Source: Acipenser ruthenus
Lineage: Eukaryota; Chordata; Actinopteri; Acipenseriformes; Acipenseridae
DNA: 64,000 nucleotides
Assembly (NCBI RefSeq): GCF_902713425.1
Contig: NC_081230.1
Coordinates: 8,884,187-8,948,186, forward strand
Reading direction: 5' to 3'
Shown here: in pieces, positions 12,583 through 24,207 of the stretch
How the letters are laid out: each line of letters begins with the position of its first letter
Position numbering within the stretch: the stretch's first letter is position 1
The notes under the pieces: model-generated
Seen by the model: only the letters and a program-made list of their open reading frames with translations
Told to the model about the DNA's origin: nothing
The model's database searches: none
Position numbers and translations under genes: made by a program

Positions 12583-13754
12583 CGTAAGAATATCTAAACA
12601 GCATAGCCAATTGTAATCTGACTCCACTTCCCTCTGATCCAAGCAGATGCAAGCCACATGGCTGCATCACATCAACTATAGACAGTATTCAAACTCAAAG
12701 GTGCTTTATTGGCATGACTAACATCAGCAGCATTGCCAAAGCAGTTACAGCACCACACATACTGGAATACAATATTTTTGGAATACAAAAATCAGGATGC
12801 TTCCCATCTGCTAACAAAGCCATTAAAACTGAGAAGGCTGAAGCACTGCTAGGCTCCGATCGGCAGCGAGGGAGAATCAATCCAAGCAGTCTGGTTTATA
12901 AAACAATTCCTTGTGCATCCTGATTGACCTTAACAGAGAGCAGCAGGTTATATAAAGTGTCCCTTTATCTTAATGATGTTTGCAGTTACTCATATACTGT
13001 ATTTAGTTTTGATAGGGTTGTGTGAAGATGTTTTGGTCTGAATTCAGGAGCTGTTCTTCCATTCTGAAAGCCTGCCATAGAGAGATAAATACTGTGTCTG
13101 TCAAAGTGTCTTAACCCCTTGAGGTAGCCAAGGAATTGAGCGCTAGTTCAAACTGTTTCTTTTTAAAATACATCGGAGAGAGACTCAAGCATCGCGAGGA
13201 GGAAACTGACCATTTGGACGCACCTGCCGGTACATTTCAAACCCCTGTTGTTTGGCGCACCTCATTGCAGAAATAAAGCCAGCGTCGTTTCAATCTGTGG
13301 GACACGTATCCCCTTGTACCTTAAAAAGGTACAGAGAAGAGCCAGAGCCATCCTTTGATCTGCCCCTTGGGATGCAGTTTGAGTTTTGCAGGCTGGTGCT
13401 TACCAATAAAGTCGTTTTGGTTAGCCTGCATTGCATATGTCCATGACGGGCAACTAGGACCGAAGAGCAGCTCCTGAACTCACCCTCGCATTAACACAGA
13501 CTTGCCAATTAAAACACAACCTTCGACCAACAGCAAGAACCACCGCTCGGTATGCCAGCGAACATCATACAAGATCTGCAGACAGCGACACAAACCGAGA
13601 GCATGAAATCCGATACAGTACTGCTTAAATAATGCATGTTCAGACACGCTGCCGTTCACGTCATCCACGTGTTTGCATCACAGTACCATAAAATAATGGT
13701 AGTACATGTGGTACTAGTAATGCTAAATGGAGGGTCTATAGGGACAGTCAGTTG

Positions 13755-13760
13755 TTTATT
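13755..13760 (-). terminator. Candidate poly(A) signal of the TANK-like gene
   Basis: AATAAA on the minus strand, about 550 bp past the stop codon. A second AATAAA at 14,060-14,065 would give a shorter 3' untranslated region. Which one is used cannot be told from sequence alone. Confidence 0.4.
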
Positions 13761-14310
13761 GGCAGGAGCCTATTGGGGTTTCTTGTTGCCAGTAATTGGG
13801 CTGGAAGCTGATTAACATCAGGGCTTAAGAAAGAGATATATTTATGTGTTATTGGCTTTAAGATTATAGAAACATGTCGTTCTAGAAAGAATGATACTGC
13901 TGGCTGCAAGCAGGGCCAGCAGAAATCCTACTGGCAGTAATCTGCCCATTCTAAAAGTAAAAAGGGATACAATTCTATGCAAACATTTTGATCAGAAGTC
14001 TTTCTCGAGGTCTTCAAAAACACCACTGCATTCCAGGCAAGATTTAGTGAATGGGTTAGTTTATTAGCTTCCTTAAATGACAGCGAGGACATGATGCTGC
14101 TCCACGCACAGCTACAGGGTATCAGTGCCGAGACAGTACATGTTAGATGACAGGATATTCTGCAATGAAAGCTGCTTAAAAGGGATTAAAAAAAAAAAAA
14201 AAAAACACCTTTTAATGTCACGACAGATCCAGACACTCTACACAGCTACACAATGGTAATACATGCAGTACTGGTCTCTAGGCGATGTGTGCAGTAGAGG
14301 TCTCAGGTCT

Positions 14311-16252
14311 CTATGTGATGTGTGCGGTGATGTGCCGCAGGTACTCCCCCCTCGTGGTGGTCTCGCTGGGGAACACTGCTTGGCAGAACTCGCAGACCTG
14401 AGAGTTCAGGGTGACGTTGGAGAGGAGGATCCCCCCGAGCTGCAGCGCCTCGCTGTCCAGCTGACACCCCGGCGTCCACGGCATCTACAGGAAAACAGAA
14501 AGGGGCTCCAGTCATCTGAACATCCCAACACAGAACCAGCACCACAGTCAAAGGCTCTTGTAAACACCAGGCAGCTTTGTCTGGCTTCCATATTCTGCAC
14601 TCGTGCGGAGAGAAATTGAAATTGAATTGATAAATCTTGAAACTGTTCCCAGACCCCAGAGCCTCTGGTTTCTATTGTTACATCACATTTAAAAATACAT
14701 ACCTCGAAATGGCCTCTCTGCTCCAGTTCTGGGTCCAGCCAGTCTTTTTTACAGACCGTTTCTGAACCACAAGCTGCCTCCTCTGGTCTATAAAGGCCTC
14801 CAGGACCCGCCACATGATTCACACCCGTCTGCCGACCAGCCTGCAGTACCCCATTGGCGCCAGCAGGGGGCGGTGAAGCGGTTTTCCGGTCAGAATCAGC
14901 ACCACCTAACAGATGATGATGACGATGATGATGAAGAGGATGAGCCGGAAAATCTTTTTTGTTTCCCGTTTTCCTGGCCAGGCAGTGGATCTGCATCCCT
15001 TCCAGCCCGTTGGCTAGGACGTCGTAATCGTCCGTGCTGGGGGGGTATTTGACGTTGTAGTTGCCCCGGCGGTGGTCTCCAGCAGGGTTGGGGGGCTTCT
15101 CCACCTGGCCCGGCGTTGGCGGCCCCCGATTCCTGAAGGGCCCTTCGGAGCGGTTCCGGTCTCCTTCCGTGCACTGAATGGGCATCGAGACCGGCATGCC
15201 AGCGTCTGCCACAGACGAGAAAGCGTCAGGTTCATTTGATCAACCTGCACTCTGATTTGACAGCGCCCTCCACTATTTCCCTTATAAAACATTACCACAG
15301 TAAAATCACAGCACAGTGTAATGAAGCACAGCGAAAGCACGGTGAAGCGTAGCAAAGCATTGTAAAGCACAGGGAGGTATGGCAAAGCATATTGAAACAC
15401 AAACCATGGTAAACTAACCCTTAACCTTTAAGTTTCCCCACAGTAAAAGCATAGCAGTGTTATCAAGCACAGTGAAAGCATAGTAAAGAAAAGTGAGGTA
15501 TGGAAAAGCATATTAATAGCCTGGTAAACAAATCATTCAACCATGGAAAAAGCATGGGGGGGAGGAACTGCAAAAACACCACTGTAAACTTTTAGAATTA
15601 TTATTATAATTATTATTATTATTTATTTCTTAGCAGACGCCCTTATCCAGGGCGACTTACAATTGTTACAAGATATCACATTATTTTTACATACAATTAC
15701 CCATTTATACAGTTGGGTTTTTACTGGAGCAATCTAGGTAAAGTACCTTGCTCAAGGGTACAACAGCAGTGTCCCCACCTGGGATTGAACCCATGACCCA
15801 CCGGTCAAGAGTCCAGAGCCCTGACCGCTACTCCACACTGCTGCCCTAATAATCTATTTTATATAGCGCCTTTCATAGTGGACCATCACAAAGCATCACA
15901 CTGAGACCTGCATGCAGAGGGAGGGGAGGCCATCGCTGGAACAGCACAGTGCTCTACTACCCATTCTCCACACTGAGACCTGCTTGCAGAGGGAGGGGAG
16001 GCCATCGCTGGAACAGCACAGTGCTTTACTACCCATTCTCCACATTGAGCCCTGCTTGCAGAGGGAGGGGAGGCCATCGCTGGAAGAGCAGCTCAGCAGT
16101 GTTGGGAGTCTGTCCCAGGCACAGCGAGGTGAATTCTTACCGTTTGGGAAGCCCTGCCTGGCTGTCAGTCTGTCCAGCATCTCTGCTTGTCTGATGCACA
16201 GCGCCCGCAGTCTGAAGAACTGCTCCTGCAGCTGCACGAAGGCCTGCTCCAT
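14311..16252 (-). CDS. TANK-like adaptor, short form
   Basis: Coding exons at 16,141-16,252, 14,703-15,205 and 14,311-14,484 join in frame with GT-AG borders and give 262 aa. Residues 1-32 (MEQAFVQLQEQFFRLRAL...) match the TBK1/IKKi-binding helix of human TANK (EKTFWDLKEEFHKICML). PIQCTE near residue 45 is the PxQxT TRAF-binding motif, flanked as in TANK (SVPIQCTD). NVKYPPSTDD matches TANK NVKFPPMDND. The C-terminus VCEFCQAVFPSETTTRGEYL plus RHITAHIT is the TANK UBZ1-type zinc finger (C-x2-C ... H-x3-H). A His-rich tract lies mid-protein. Human TANK has about 425 residues and starts with a coiled coil; no such exon was found here. An in-frame stop just before the ATG supports this start. TANK is known as a scaffold linking TRAFs to TBK1/IKKe. 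Function here is inferred. Confidence 0.85.
15295..15520 (-). repeat. Dispersed TAAAGCA-type repeat in TANK-like intron
   Basis: Quasi-periodic GTAAAGCAC, GTGAAGCGTAGCAAAGCA and GGTATGGCAAAGCAT blocks end with ATGGTAAACTAACCC. Related stretches occur at 35.4, 36.75, 37.3, 43.3, 47.7, 54.6 and 57.0 kb in either orientation. Confidence 0.6.
15600..15846 (-). repeat. tRNA-derived SINE, family 2
   Basis: On the minus strand the head is GGGCAGCAGTGTGGAGTAG and the B box is GGTTCAATCCC. A body with CCCTTGAGCAAGGTACTTTA follows, then a LINE2-like tail with CCTGGATAAGGGCGTCTGCT. This is V-SINE-like. It is intronic in the TANK-like gene, with an extra LINE-tail fragment (GGCGCTATATA) abutting its head. 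Confidence 0.8.
15897..16100. repeat. 72-bp tandem repeat, about 2.8 copies
   Basis: Copies begin at about 15,901, 15,973 and 16,045 and are over 90 percent alike. The unit is exactly 24 codons and stays open on the minus strand in the same frame as the preceding coding exon, whose donor lies about 40 bp away at 16,140. It is intronic if that donor is used. Confidence 0.9.
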
Positions 16253-16764
16253 CTTCTCAGCGCTGGAGAGGAGGAGACACCGTCCAGAGCTGTTAAACAC
16301 GCGACAGTGCAGAATGCACTAACACTGGAAATGACACCTACAGCAGCGTGCAGGTAATACAACACCGCATGGCTTCTGTGGTGTTCATTTGTTGTGCCTA
16401 TGAAACCAAAACCACTGGAACTGAACCTTGGAAAATGTAAAAACAGGCAAATTAGTAATTTTAAAAATCGAGGACTTTAATAGATCACACATGTAAGAGA
16501 AAAACTAAGAGAGCCACAAATAGTAAAACACAGCAGACTTTAAGATGTTTAAGATGCCCAATTAAAGCAAAGTGGTTTTAATAAATTTGCACACTACTGT
16601 ACATTCAACGAGAAGTGTTATGAGTAGGTCTTTTTCAAAGCCCTGGTTGCAAAATTTGAGGTTTCTGTTAGTATTGATAGAGAGGGACCGACAAACTTTT
16701 ACTCCTGAGAAACTGAAAACTACTAAAAAAAAAAAAAAAAAAAGAAGAGAATGATATAATTTAT

Positions 16765-17020
16765 TCTGTTTGTAAGGAATCTCCTCCTAGTGGCTGATGA
16801 GTTAATAATACAGACACCAGTACAAGACCTCTCCACTACAGAGCTGGCTCTTCAGCTGAACGGGAAAGCGTTCGTCTCTGAACTGTATGGTTTGCGTTTC
16901 GGGTCCAGCCCTTGCCTTTCCATGCAGTTCGATGGGCGGATATGTCAATTCATTCTACATTACGGATCTGTCAGAGTCCTAGAATATCTTATGCTTTGTA
17001 TAGATGTAATCACGCGCATA
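16765..17020 (+). repeat. SINE-like fragment shared with 55.2 kb
   Basis: GATCTCCTC/GAATCTCCTC, GCTGATGAGT, ACCTCTCCACTA, GTATGGTTTGCG and a B-box-like GGGTCCAGCCC recur in the same order at 55,165-55,300, where the B box reads GTTCGAGTCCAGCCCC. This is probably a tRNA-derived element of a further family, diverged. Confidence 0.5.
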
Positions 17021-17985
17021 GAACATGAGACAATGTGACAAAACATGCATCACATACTGACTTCCAAACTATTTAATCATTTATATTTTGTTACAATCCC
17101 AGCATATTGAGAGGGCTCTCAAGCCGGGATGCTTTTAGTGTGTATTTAAGGGGTCTTGCAGATGGTTTTTGATGAATGAACACTGGGCATGGAGGGGTTA
17201 AATGAGAAAAGGAAGCAGGTGTCATATCACACAGTCTCACTCTGAACTCTCTACTGAGACAACCTTCCCTTTTTCAGAGACAAGCCTACTGCAGCGCAAG
17301 AGACACAAAACATCTGTTGCTAATACGATAGCAGTAACCCGAAAGCAAGTCTTTTATACATTACAGAATACTCCGTCGGGTTTGCAATCTGCAAAACACA
17401 GAACAGTCCACTGCAGGGTGAAGAAGACTTGTTCTAACTGGAAAATGAAACTCCATCCTCGGCGCCTGTGTGATTCATAAACACCGAGAAGTGGCTCAAA
17501 AAAGGAAACCACTGACTTGGCAATACCTTCTTCCTGTCTAGGGAGACAGTTTCAGTTTCTCAATTTTTATTTTTCATTTATCTATGCAAACATTTAAGCG
17601 CCAGAAGTCTTTATTTGAGGACAGGCTACTTTTTTTTTTTTTGGACCGGCATCTACCTGCTATGTTAATTCTCTCTAACTATATTGTTATGGTAACTTGC
17701 TCTAATTTTGTTAAGTCTAAACGTAACTGTTTATACAGCCCTTCAAATGCTTTTATTTGCTCATCTTAGATCACTGCCAACTGCCATGAAAGCAAAAGTT
17801 GCCGAAGGACTTTTCAAAATGCCTGCATTGTGTAAGTTACTTCCTACACACAAATCCCACATACCCTCACCACAAGCCCAGTACCAGACTATCCCTCATT
17901 GCTGCGCACTCAACTCAGCAGAAATCTGAGGCGCTGCACCATTCACACAAACCACACACACAAAGAGTAAGATCACTTTACTTAC

Positions 17986-18075
17986 TTTCAGCCCAGAGTC
18001 ATCTTCCCTTCTGCTTCTCCACTGTATTGACAGCTCCCGTTTTGTGTCTAGGTCACATGACCGGAATAGCCAATC
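17986..18075 (-). other. Probable non-coding first exon of the TANK-like gene
   Basis: On the minus strand a strong donor (CTGAAA then GTAAGT) ends a short stretch that follows an inverted CCAAT box (GGATTGGCTATT) and an E-box-like CATGTGACC. Spliced to the acceptor at 16,263, it places a TGA stop in frame directly upstream of the TANK-like start ATG. It also contains a 4-codon upstream frame (ATG ACT CTG GGC then TGA). This fits a real leader exon, but the link is inferred, and alternative 5' exons remain possible. Confidence 0.5.
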
Positions 18076-18660
18076 CCTAGGGGTGGGGGTGGGGGAATGT
18101 CTGCAGTTCCAGTGAAACTAGAACTATGTTAAGAACAGGAACTAGAGTTCAGTGATCTCACTAAAGCAGTGTTAACTACCCAGTAGCTGTATGATCAAAT
18201 GAGCTTTTGCAAAAGGGAGTTTTGTTCTTGTCAAAACCAAACTGGTAGAACAGGGTTTTCCTGCCTCACCCAATCCAACAGCAGCTCCTCCATTAATAAA
18301 GCAGCTAGCCATGTGAAAAATAATCTGTATTTTAATAAAAAAAACACTTCTTGCTACCCAGACTTGCAGAGGTTAAAGGAATGAGGCGCCAGTGAATCTC
18401 CCAGCAGAACTCTGATTGATTACTCTGCATCCGATCCACACATGCATTTTGTCAACTAACGCTTCAACGTTTAGCACTGTCTGCCCTGGATAGTAATAAA
18501 CTACTGACTGTGTGTTACAATACCACACAGTGCTGTTAATGCATTCCCTCTTCAGAGCACCAACATGATCACTGGTCCCTCCCTTTATGTAAAAGGTTTT
18601 TGGTTCAGGTGTATACTTCAAATCTGGAATATGCAGATATTTTTTTTAAAATGACTACTT

Positions 18661-18957
18661 AGGGGGCTCCCCGAGTGGCGTATCCAGTAAAGGCGCTCCG
18701 CGTGGAGTGCAGGATGCACCCTATAGCCTGGAGGTCGCCGGTTCGAGTCCAGGCTATTCCACTGCTGACCGTGGACGGGAGCTCCCAGGGGGCGGCGCCC
18801 AATTGGCAGAGCGTCGCCCGGGTGGGGAGGGCTTAGGTCGGCCAGGGTGTTCTCTGCTCACAAAAAAAAGGGGGTAAGGTCTGCGGGTACTGTTTGATGA
18901 AGCGAAGAGACACGAATGTGGATTTGGAAGCCTGTCATATAATAAAGAAAGGCACAC
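18661..18957 (+). repeat. tRNA-derived SINE, family 3
   Basis: GGCTCCCCGAGTGGCG followed by GCCGGTTCGAGTCCAGGC gives well-spaced A and B boxes. The body CGCCCAATTGGCAGAGCG and GGTCGGCCAGGGTG differs from families 1 and 2, and there is no GGCGTCTGCTAAA tail. It ends just before the GTSF1 poly(A) region, so the two abut tail to tail. Confidence 0.7.
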
Positions 18958-18988
18958 CACACACACACCAATATGTTCAAACCAGTGA

Positions 18989-18994
18989 TTTATT
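18989..18994 (-). terminator. Poly(A) signal of GTSF1
   Basis: AATAAA on the minus strand about 145 bp into the final, non-coding exon that begins at 19,136. The predicted cleavage point falls near 18,970, at the edge of the family-3 SINE. Confidence 0.55.
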
Positions 18995-19134
18995 TAAAAT
19001 GATAATTCTCAGAGTAGAGTTGTTTAGTTCAGCTACTTAACCTACCATAAATCCAAGACAATTTCTAATAATAAAAAAACACAATAAAAAAACACTAGAT
19101 GGGAACGGCCAACAGCTGTTTCCAGAGAAAACTC

Positions 19135-22100
19135 TCCTATAAAAGAAAATACAAAAAGAAATGTTTAGAATAGTACATTTTCTATGAGCTGCACTGCATT
19201 GAAAAGAGGCAATATATTCTTGTCCGAGTGCCCGGTTATTTGACCCCCTTTTTCTCCCCGAATGTAGAATATCCAATTACGTGCCCTCGAAGCAACAAAT
19301 CCCCCACAACAACTCAGGAGAAATCGACATGTCAATGAGCACCATAATCAATCTCTTCACACACAGGAGCTCTACAGCAGATGTCAGCAAGCTACTGGTA
19401 ACTGAAGGCTGCTATGAGCTCACTGGGCCAGTAGGGGTCAGTAACACCAGTGGTTTAGCCTCCCTCCTCTGCAGGAGAGCCAGAGCCAATGCAACCCTCC
19501 CTCAGGAATACCCCGAGAAGACTGAACCGTGCATGGTGTTAAACAGACACTTACAGTTCTTCCAGGGTAGGGTTCGAGGCACCCGCAGTCCTGCTGGCAA
19601 GCTGCTGCTTGCGTTAGCCTCAGGCCTGTGAAAGACACTTTGGGTTATTAAAACTCTGCTTAAATCATAAAAATCAGCCAGCTTACCAAACAGATTTCCA
19701 AACTCAAAATGAAAAAGGACTACAGAAGTCCGACAGGCATGGAAATGGGAGCTCCTATATAAACAATTCTGTACAGCAGCGAAACGTTCCGACACACCAA
19801 AGCAACACAATAAAATGCAGTACGGCAGACTAACGTTTGCAGATAAATTAGACATACACTTGATATTACACACACTTTCAGCTGTACAGTAAATGTTCAG
19901 AATTTTACTGTTGTATTCAATTTTGAGTCTGGACTACTCAGAAGTACCTGGCCCTGCAGACAAAGTGAATACAAACTAAAACTCACCTCCTGTTAAAGTT
20001 AGCTCTGCTTATCACAGTCCCTTTGAGGGGATGTATTAACGGATCACCACACTTGCATTGCACAGACAGTCCCTACAGTGCACAGCATCTAGTTTAACCC
20101 CACCCACCCCCAGTGTAACATCGGGAGACACGTACTTGCTTTCTAGGATTGAAACTGTATCAATACCCCAAACAAACGGCTTGCAGGAGGAGTTATCCAC
20201 TTCTGCAGAGGGAAGAAAAAACAATTCTTAAAAAAGACAGCAAAGCAATTGCATTGAACAAATGTTTTCTTAAATAAGTGGTCCAAAATGCACCCCCCCC
20301 CCCCCCCCCACACAGATGTGAAACAGGGGGCTTCCAGAAAACCAAACTCTGCATGACCCCCCCCTACCTTCATCCCAGTCCTCTTCACAGTTTGGGTTTT
20401 TCCATGTGCTTAAGGGCACTTGCCACTTCTTAGCATGAGCGTTCCCGACCACTGGAAAAGAAAACCCGTCAGCGACACTAAAGTGCGTGAATCGTGACTT
20501 CATGTCAAAGCAAAACTATTGGCGCCTGGCCCAAATCAGAGAGATAGACAGTAGCGTTTGACTTGCTGTCCGAGCATTTGGAACACCTGTACAGCAGGAT
20601 TAATGTAGCCCGATTGACGGGGAAATGTACCCTTCACATTGCAGCAGTACTAAAACTTCAGTTTCTGTATAAATCGCTAGTCAGTATGGAAGTCTTCACT
20701 GGGGCCCAGCAGAAAAGCCAATCAACAGAGGCAGTGGTGGAGCACAGTGCATTATGGGTAATCTCAAGCACAGGAGAAAGCTGAACCCGGTTGTAAAAAA
20801 AAAAAAAAAAAACTGGTTCTACGAGTTGTTTTTCCATTGTGACATTTTTCAATCGTGACACCATTTCTGAGGTCTACGATCTCAACGCTATAAAAACATT
20901 TTCTATTTGAACATCGGCATCCAGTTGTGGTAGAGGGGCTGTGAAGCACCCCCATTCAAAATGCGCCAATCTGACTGAAAAACTAATTTATTTATTACTA
21001 CATGCCCCACCACTTTTGAAACCAAAGTTACACCACTGGGCTGTCCATTTAATACATGGCTTTAGTAAGTGACTCCACATCTCACAGTTGTCGTCACTGA
21101 TGACGCGCCGGTCCACGCAGTTGGCGATGTGGTGACTCAGCTCGTTTCTGGGGAGCAGGTGACGGGCATTGAAAGGGCAAGTCTTGAGTTCCTGGGCCAG
21201 CTTTGGGTGGTTCTGAAACAAGAGGGGGAGAATAGTGTTCGGTTGAGAGAATTATTTATATATAAAGTAAATCCATTCTTTAAAAAAGGCAGGATTAAGG
21301 AATCATTTGTGCATTTAAAAGTAAAACGGATTTTCTAGATGTTTTTCCTTAAACTATTTACCAGTATAAAAATCTGTAAATCAAGTAGAGATCTGCCTTT
21401 AACTATAAAGGTTTATAGCACAAGTCTCTTCCGTTTGCACAGAAATATTGCGCTTATCACTGGCTGAGAATATCCTTTTACAAAAGGCTGATAAAGTGTG
21501 ACGAATATAAAACTTAACAGCACTTAGTAAGAGTTACCTGCCAGTGGAGTCCAACTCAACAGCTAGGTCATGTTTAAGGGTCGGGCAGGCTGAAGTCAGA
21601 CTGCCAGAATTAATATGCCACTGTGCGGTCTGCGAAGAGAGCAGATCCTCCATACCTTGCTGCACTTGATGAGATGATAGGGGAACCGCAGCCCGCGGAC
21701 CTGGTGGTTCTTATCGTAAGGACACTGCAGAAGTTTATCAGGGTCCCACATGTCAGTTCCCTCTGGGGAGAATAGATACGACATCCGGTTCAAACTTTCA
21801 TCTTGCAAACCAGCAGGGGAGACTGGTTAGAGCAGCGCTTCCCAACCCCAGCCCTGGGGACCCCCTGTGGCTGCTGGTTTTCATTCAGAGCTCTCAATTA
21901 CTTACCGAGCCCCTTAATTGAACTGATAATTGGCTTAAGACCTTTAATTGTTCTCTACTCAAAAAAAAGTTTGCAGGTTTCAAATTACTTTTAAAATGTG
22001 CCAACTTGAAAGCTACAACTGTTTAAGACCAATTAAAAAGGTCTAATTAAGCTAATTATTAGTTCAATTTAGGGTTAAGTAAATTGAGTGCTCAGCTGGA

Positions 22101-22535
22101 ATGAAAATCAGCAAGACACAGGGGGTCCCCAGGACCAGGGTTGGAAAGCTGTCTCATCTGATTGAGACTTGCTAACACTACACACTACGTTTACTTGGTA
22201 GTTAACTGGCTAATGGTGCCAACTTCAAACGCGTGTAGATTGGAAAGCACCAACAACTGAAATATATATACCGTATATATTTGCAATGCGACATCCCATT
22301 TCTGCATTGGGTTATCTTGGGGGATATCTCTAGTCTAGTAAAAAAAAAATACAAACCTGTTCGCGTTTTCCCAACCACTACATTTACAGGGGTGTTTGTT
22401 GGTATGATCCCGGTAAGATTTCCCCATCCTGAATCGTATTAAAAGCCAGCTCCGGTTCGACTTACCCTTCTCAGAATGACACCCGAGCGGGTCGCGTCCT
22501 TCCACCCCGAAGGCTCCTTCTTGGGGTACAGACAT
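19135..22535 (-). CDS. gtsf1: Gametocyte-specific factor 1, CHHC zinc-finger protein
   Basis: Seven exons join in frame: 22,466-22,535 (coding part), 21,656-21,762, 21,086-21,212, 20,368-20,451, 20,136-20,202, 19,555-19,625, and 19,136 downward for the rest of the stop codon. The product is 175 aa (human GTSF1 is about 167). Two CHHC fingers are intact: [20 protein letters not shown] then C, and [20 protein letters not shown] then C. The acidic, Trp-bearing tail ([29 protein letters not shown]) matches the PIWI-contacting tail of the family. GTSF1 is known to help PIWI-piRNA complexes silence transposons in the germ line, through faster slicing or nuclear silencing. The start chosen is the first ATG (MSVPQEG); the few codons before it open without ATG. 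The paralog GTSF1L is the alternative. Confidence 0.93.
20290..20309. repeat. Poly-C tract in GTSF1 intron
   Basis: A run of about 19 C flanked by purines, G-rich on the transcribed strand. It is a likely polymorphic or error-prone homopolymer. Confidence 0.85.
21833..22151. mobile_element. Palindromic MITE in GTSF1 intron, hAT-like ends
   Basis: Left end CAGCGCTTCCCAACCC and the reverse complement of the right end CAGCTTTCCAACCCTGG are related. Inside each end lie inverted CCTGGGGACCCCCTGT and ACAGGGGGTCCCCAGG blocks. About 319 bp, no coding capacity. Ends of the form CAG...TTCC-AACCC are typical of hAT miniature elements. I saw no clear 8-bp target duplication, so the superfamily is an inference. 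Confidence 0.7.
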
Positions 22536-23060
22536 CTTCCTCAAACTGGAATCTGCCGTCACTTAAAAATTGAAAAAACAGTATGTCAAACTTCAACTGC
22601 TCAACAGGATTGTGTTCGCTTCCCAAAACCAACATTTCACATAATTGTTCGGTTACCGGCTTCCCGTTAAATGATCTTGTTTCATTAAAAAAAAGTGTTT
22701 TGAGGAAGTTTCGGTTTTATAAAACATAAACATTTAATTTTAGGTTAATAAAGACATGCCCGAATGTAAAAAAAAAACAAACAAATTCAACATACTACAT
22801 TGTTAAATAGATAAATAATAAATGTCATACTGCAGTAGATTTGATTCCACGCAACATAAATAAAGCGTTTTGCTTTTTAATTCAGTCCTAACCTCGATTT
22901 AACAGCATCGACGACGGCAAAACGACCATTTTGTATTAAATGCAGGATTTAAAATTCTGCAGTAGGCTTTTATATTTATTTATTTTTTACATTTTAAACG
23001 AACCATGCCAACAGTTTTCTTTAGGTGGTAAGAAAATAAGATTTTTAAAAGGTGTACTTA

Positions 23061-23170
23061 CGAAGTTTAACAGAAAGGCCTACGCGGATTGCCAGGCGTG
23101 AACCACGTCCTCGCCGCAAATTACTACGCTGCGTAAGAGCGTACTGCGTCACCGCGCAACAACCACGGGG
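23061..23170 (-). promoter_or_regulatory. gtsf1: GTSF1 first exon and promoter region
   Basis: A CpG-rich stretch on the minus strand ends at a good donor (AACTTC then GTAAGT at 23,060). It includes GCGGTGACGCAGTACG, a CREB/ATF-like TGACGCA. It precedes the acceptor of the first coding exon at 22,562 and holds no ATG-initiated frame of note. This fits a non-coding leader exon, with the transcription start inferred near 23,150. Confidence 0.5.
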
Positions 23171-24207
23171 CTAAATTCTGCTCAATTTATTTATTTATTA
23201 TTTTATACGACTGTTAGTGAAGACAAAATATTAAATCCACAGAAAACCCACTATTTTATTTTAGCGTGATAGAAATAGCGAGGTAGACTGATGTTGCTGC
23301 TGAAGGCGGAGGCCGAAACCTTGTAGTTAAATGTTTAATTAGTTGGTTTTTCAGTTTTTTCAATCACGTTTCTTCTTTATGAAGTATTTTCAGTGATTGA
23401 TGACTATCCAGTTGGATCCGGATTCTCTTGATTATATAGAGCCGTTTGCTGTTTTTGAATTATCTGTGCTGGTTCTGGCATTGATTCCCTTCTGTGTTGG
23501 TTTAACCCCATTCCAAACCAGAATATTTACTTCTACTGTATTTTAAAATAAAAAAGAGAGACTTAGAACAGTCAACCGAACATTATTTTATTCTTTCGAG
23601 CTTACAAACGATGGCCAAATAAATAAAATATTCGCAATAAATGTTTTTCACCTGTAGTGGAAGTGACAACATAGGATACATTGAACTTATTTTTCCCACG
23701 TGTATCAATTCATATTCAAAACCAGCGCCACCTTTAATATCATCTATTTACCGCATCCCATAATGATAAACAACATACTGAAGTTCTTTAGCGTGTATTA
23801 AAAATGGATGCAAAAAAAAAAACTGGCACACGTGTTCCAAATAAAAAATAAAACAATTCTGTTAATTAAATAGCATTAGAATTTGCGTCTTCGTTTTGTT
23901 TGATGTTACTGGCTTTGTCGGCGGCTCCTTTTCCCACAGCCTTTAATCACAAACCTATTTTTAAAGAAAAAAATATATAAAATAAATAATAATTATGCCC
24001 CTTGAAAAGAGCGTGCTTTTTAAAATACCAGTTTACTATTGTCAGATTTGAGCTGGCCGTGCTAAAATACATTTTATAAACAATAATGGGGTGTTCTAAA
24101 AAGCGTCGTTCTTAGTATGTTTTTTTTTTTACTCTGTACTAAAGAGGGCGAGTCTCAAACTATTTCACTTTTTTTAACGAAAGCCTAGTGTGTGCGCATT
24201 CATTTCA

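Noticed and set aside
22466-22562. GTSF1 starting upstream of MSVPQEG
   Set aside because: The extra codons begin with GTG at a splice acceptor, not an ATG; the first ATG in the exon is the better start.
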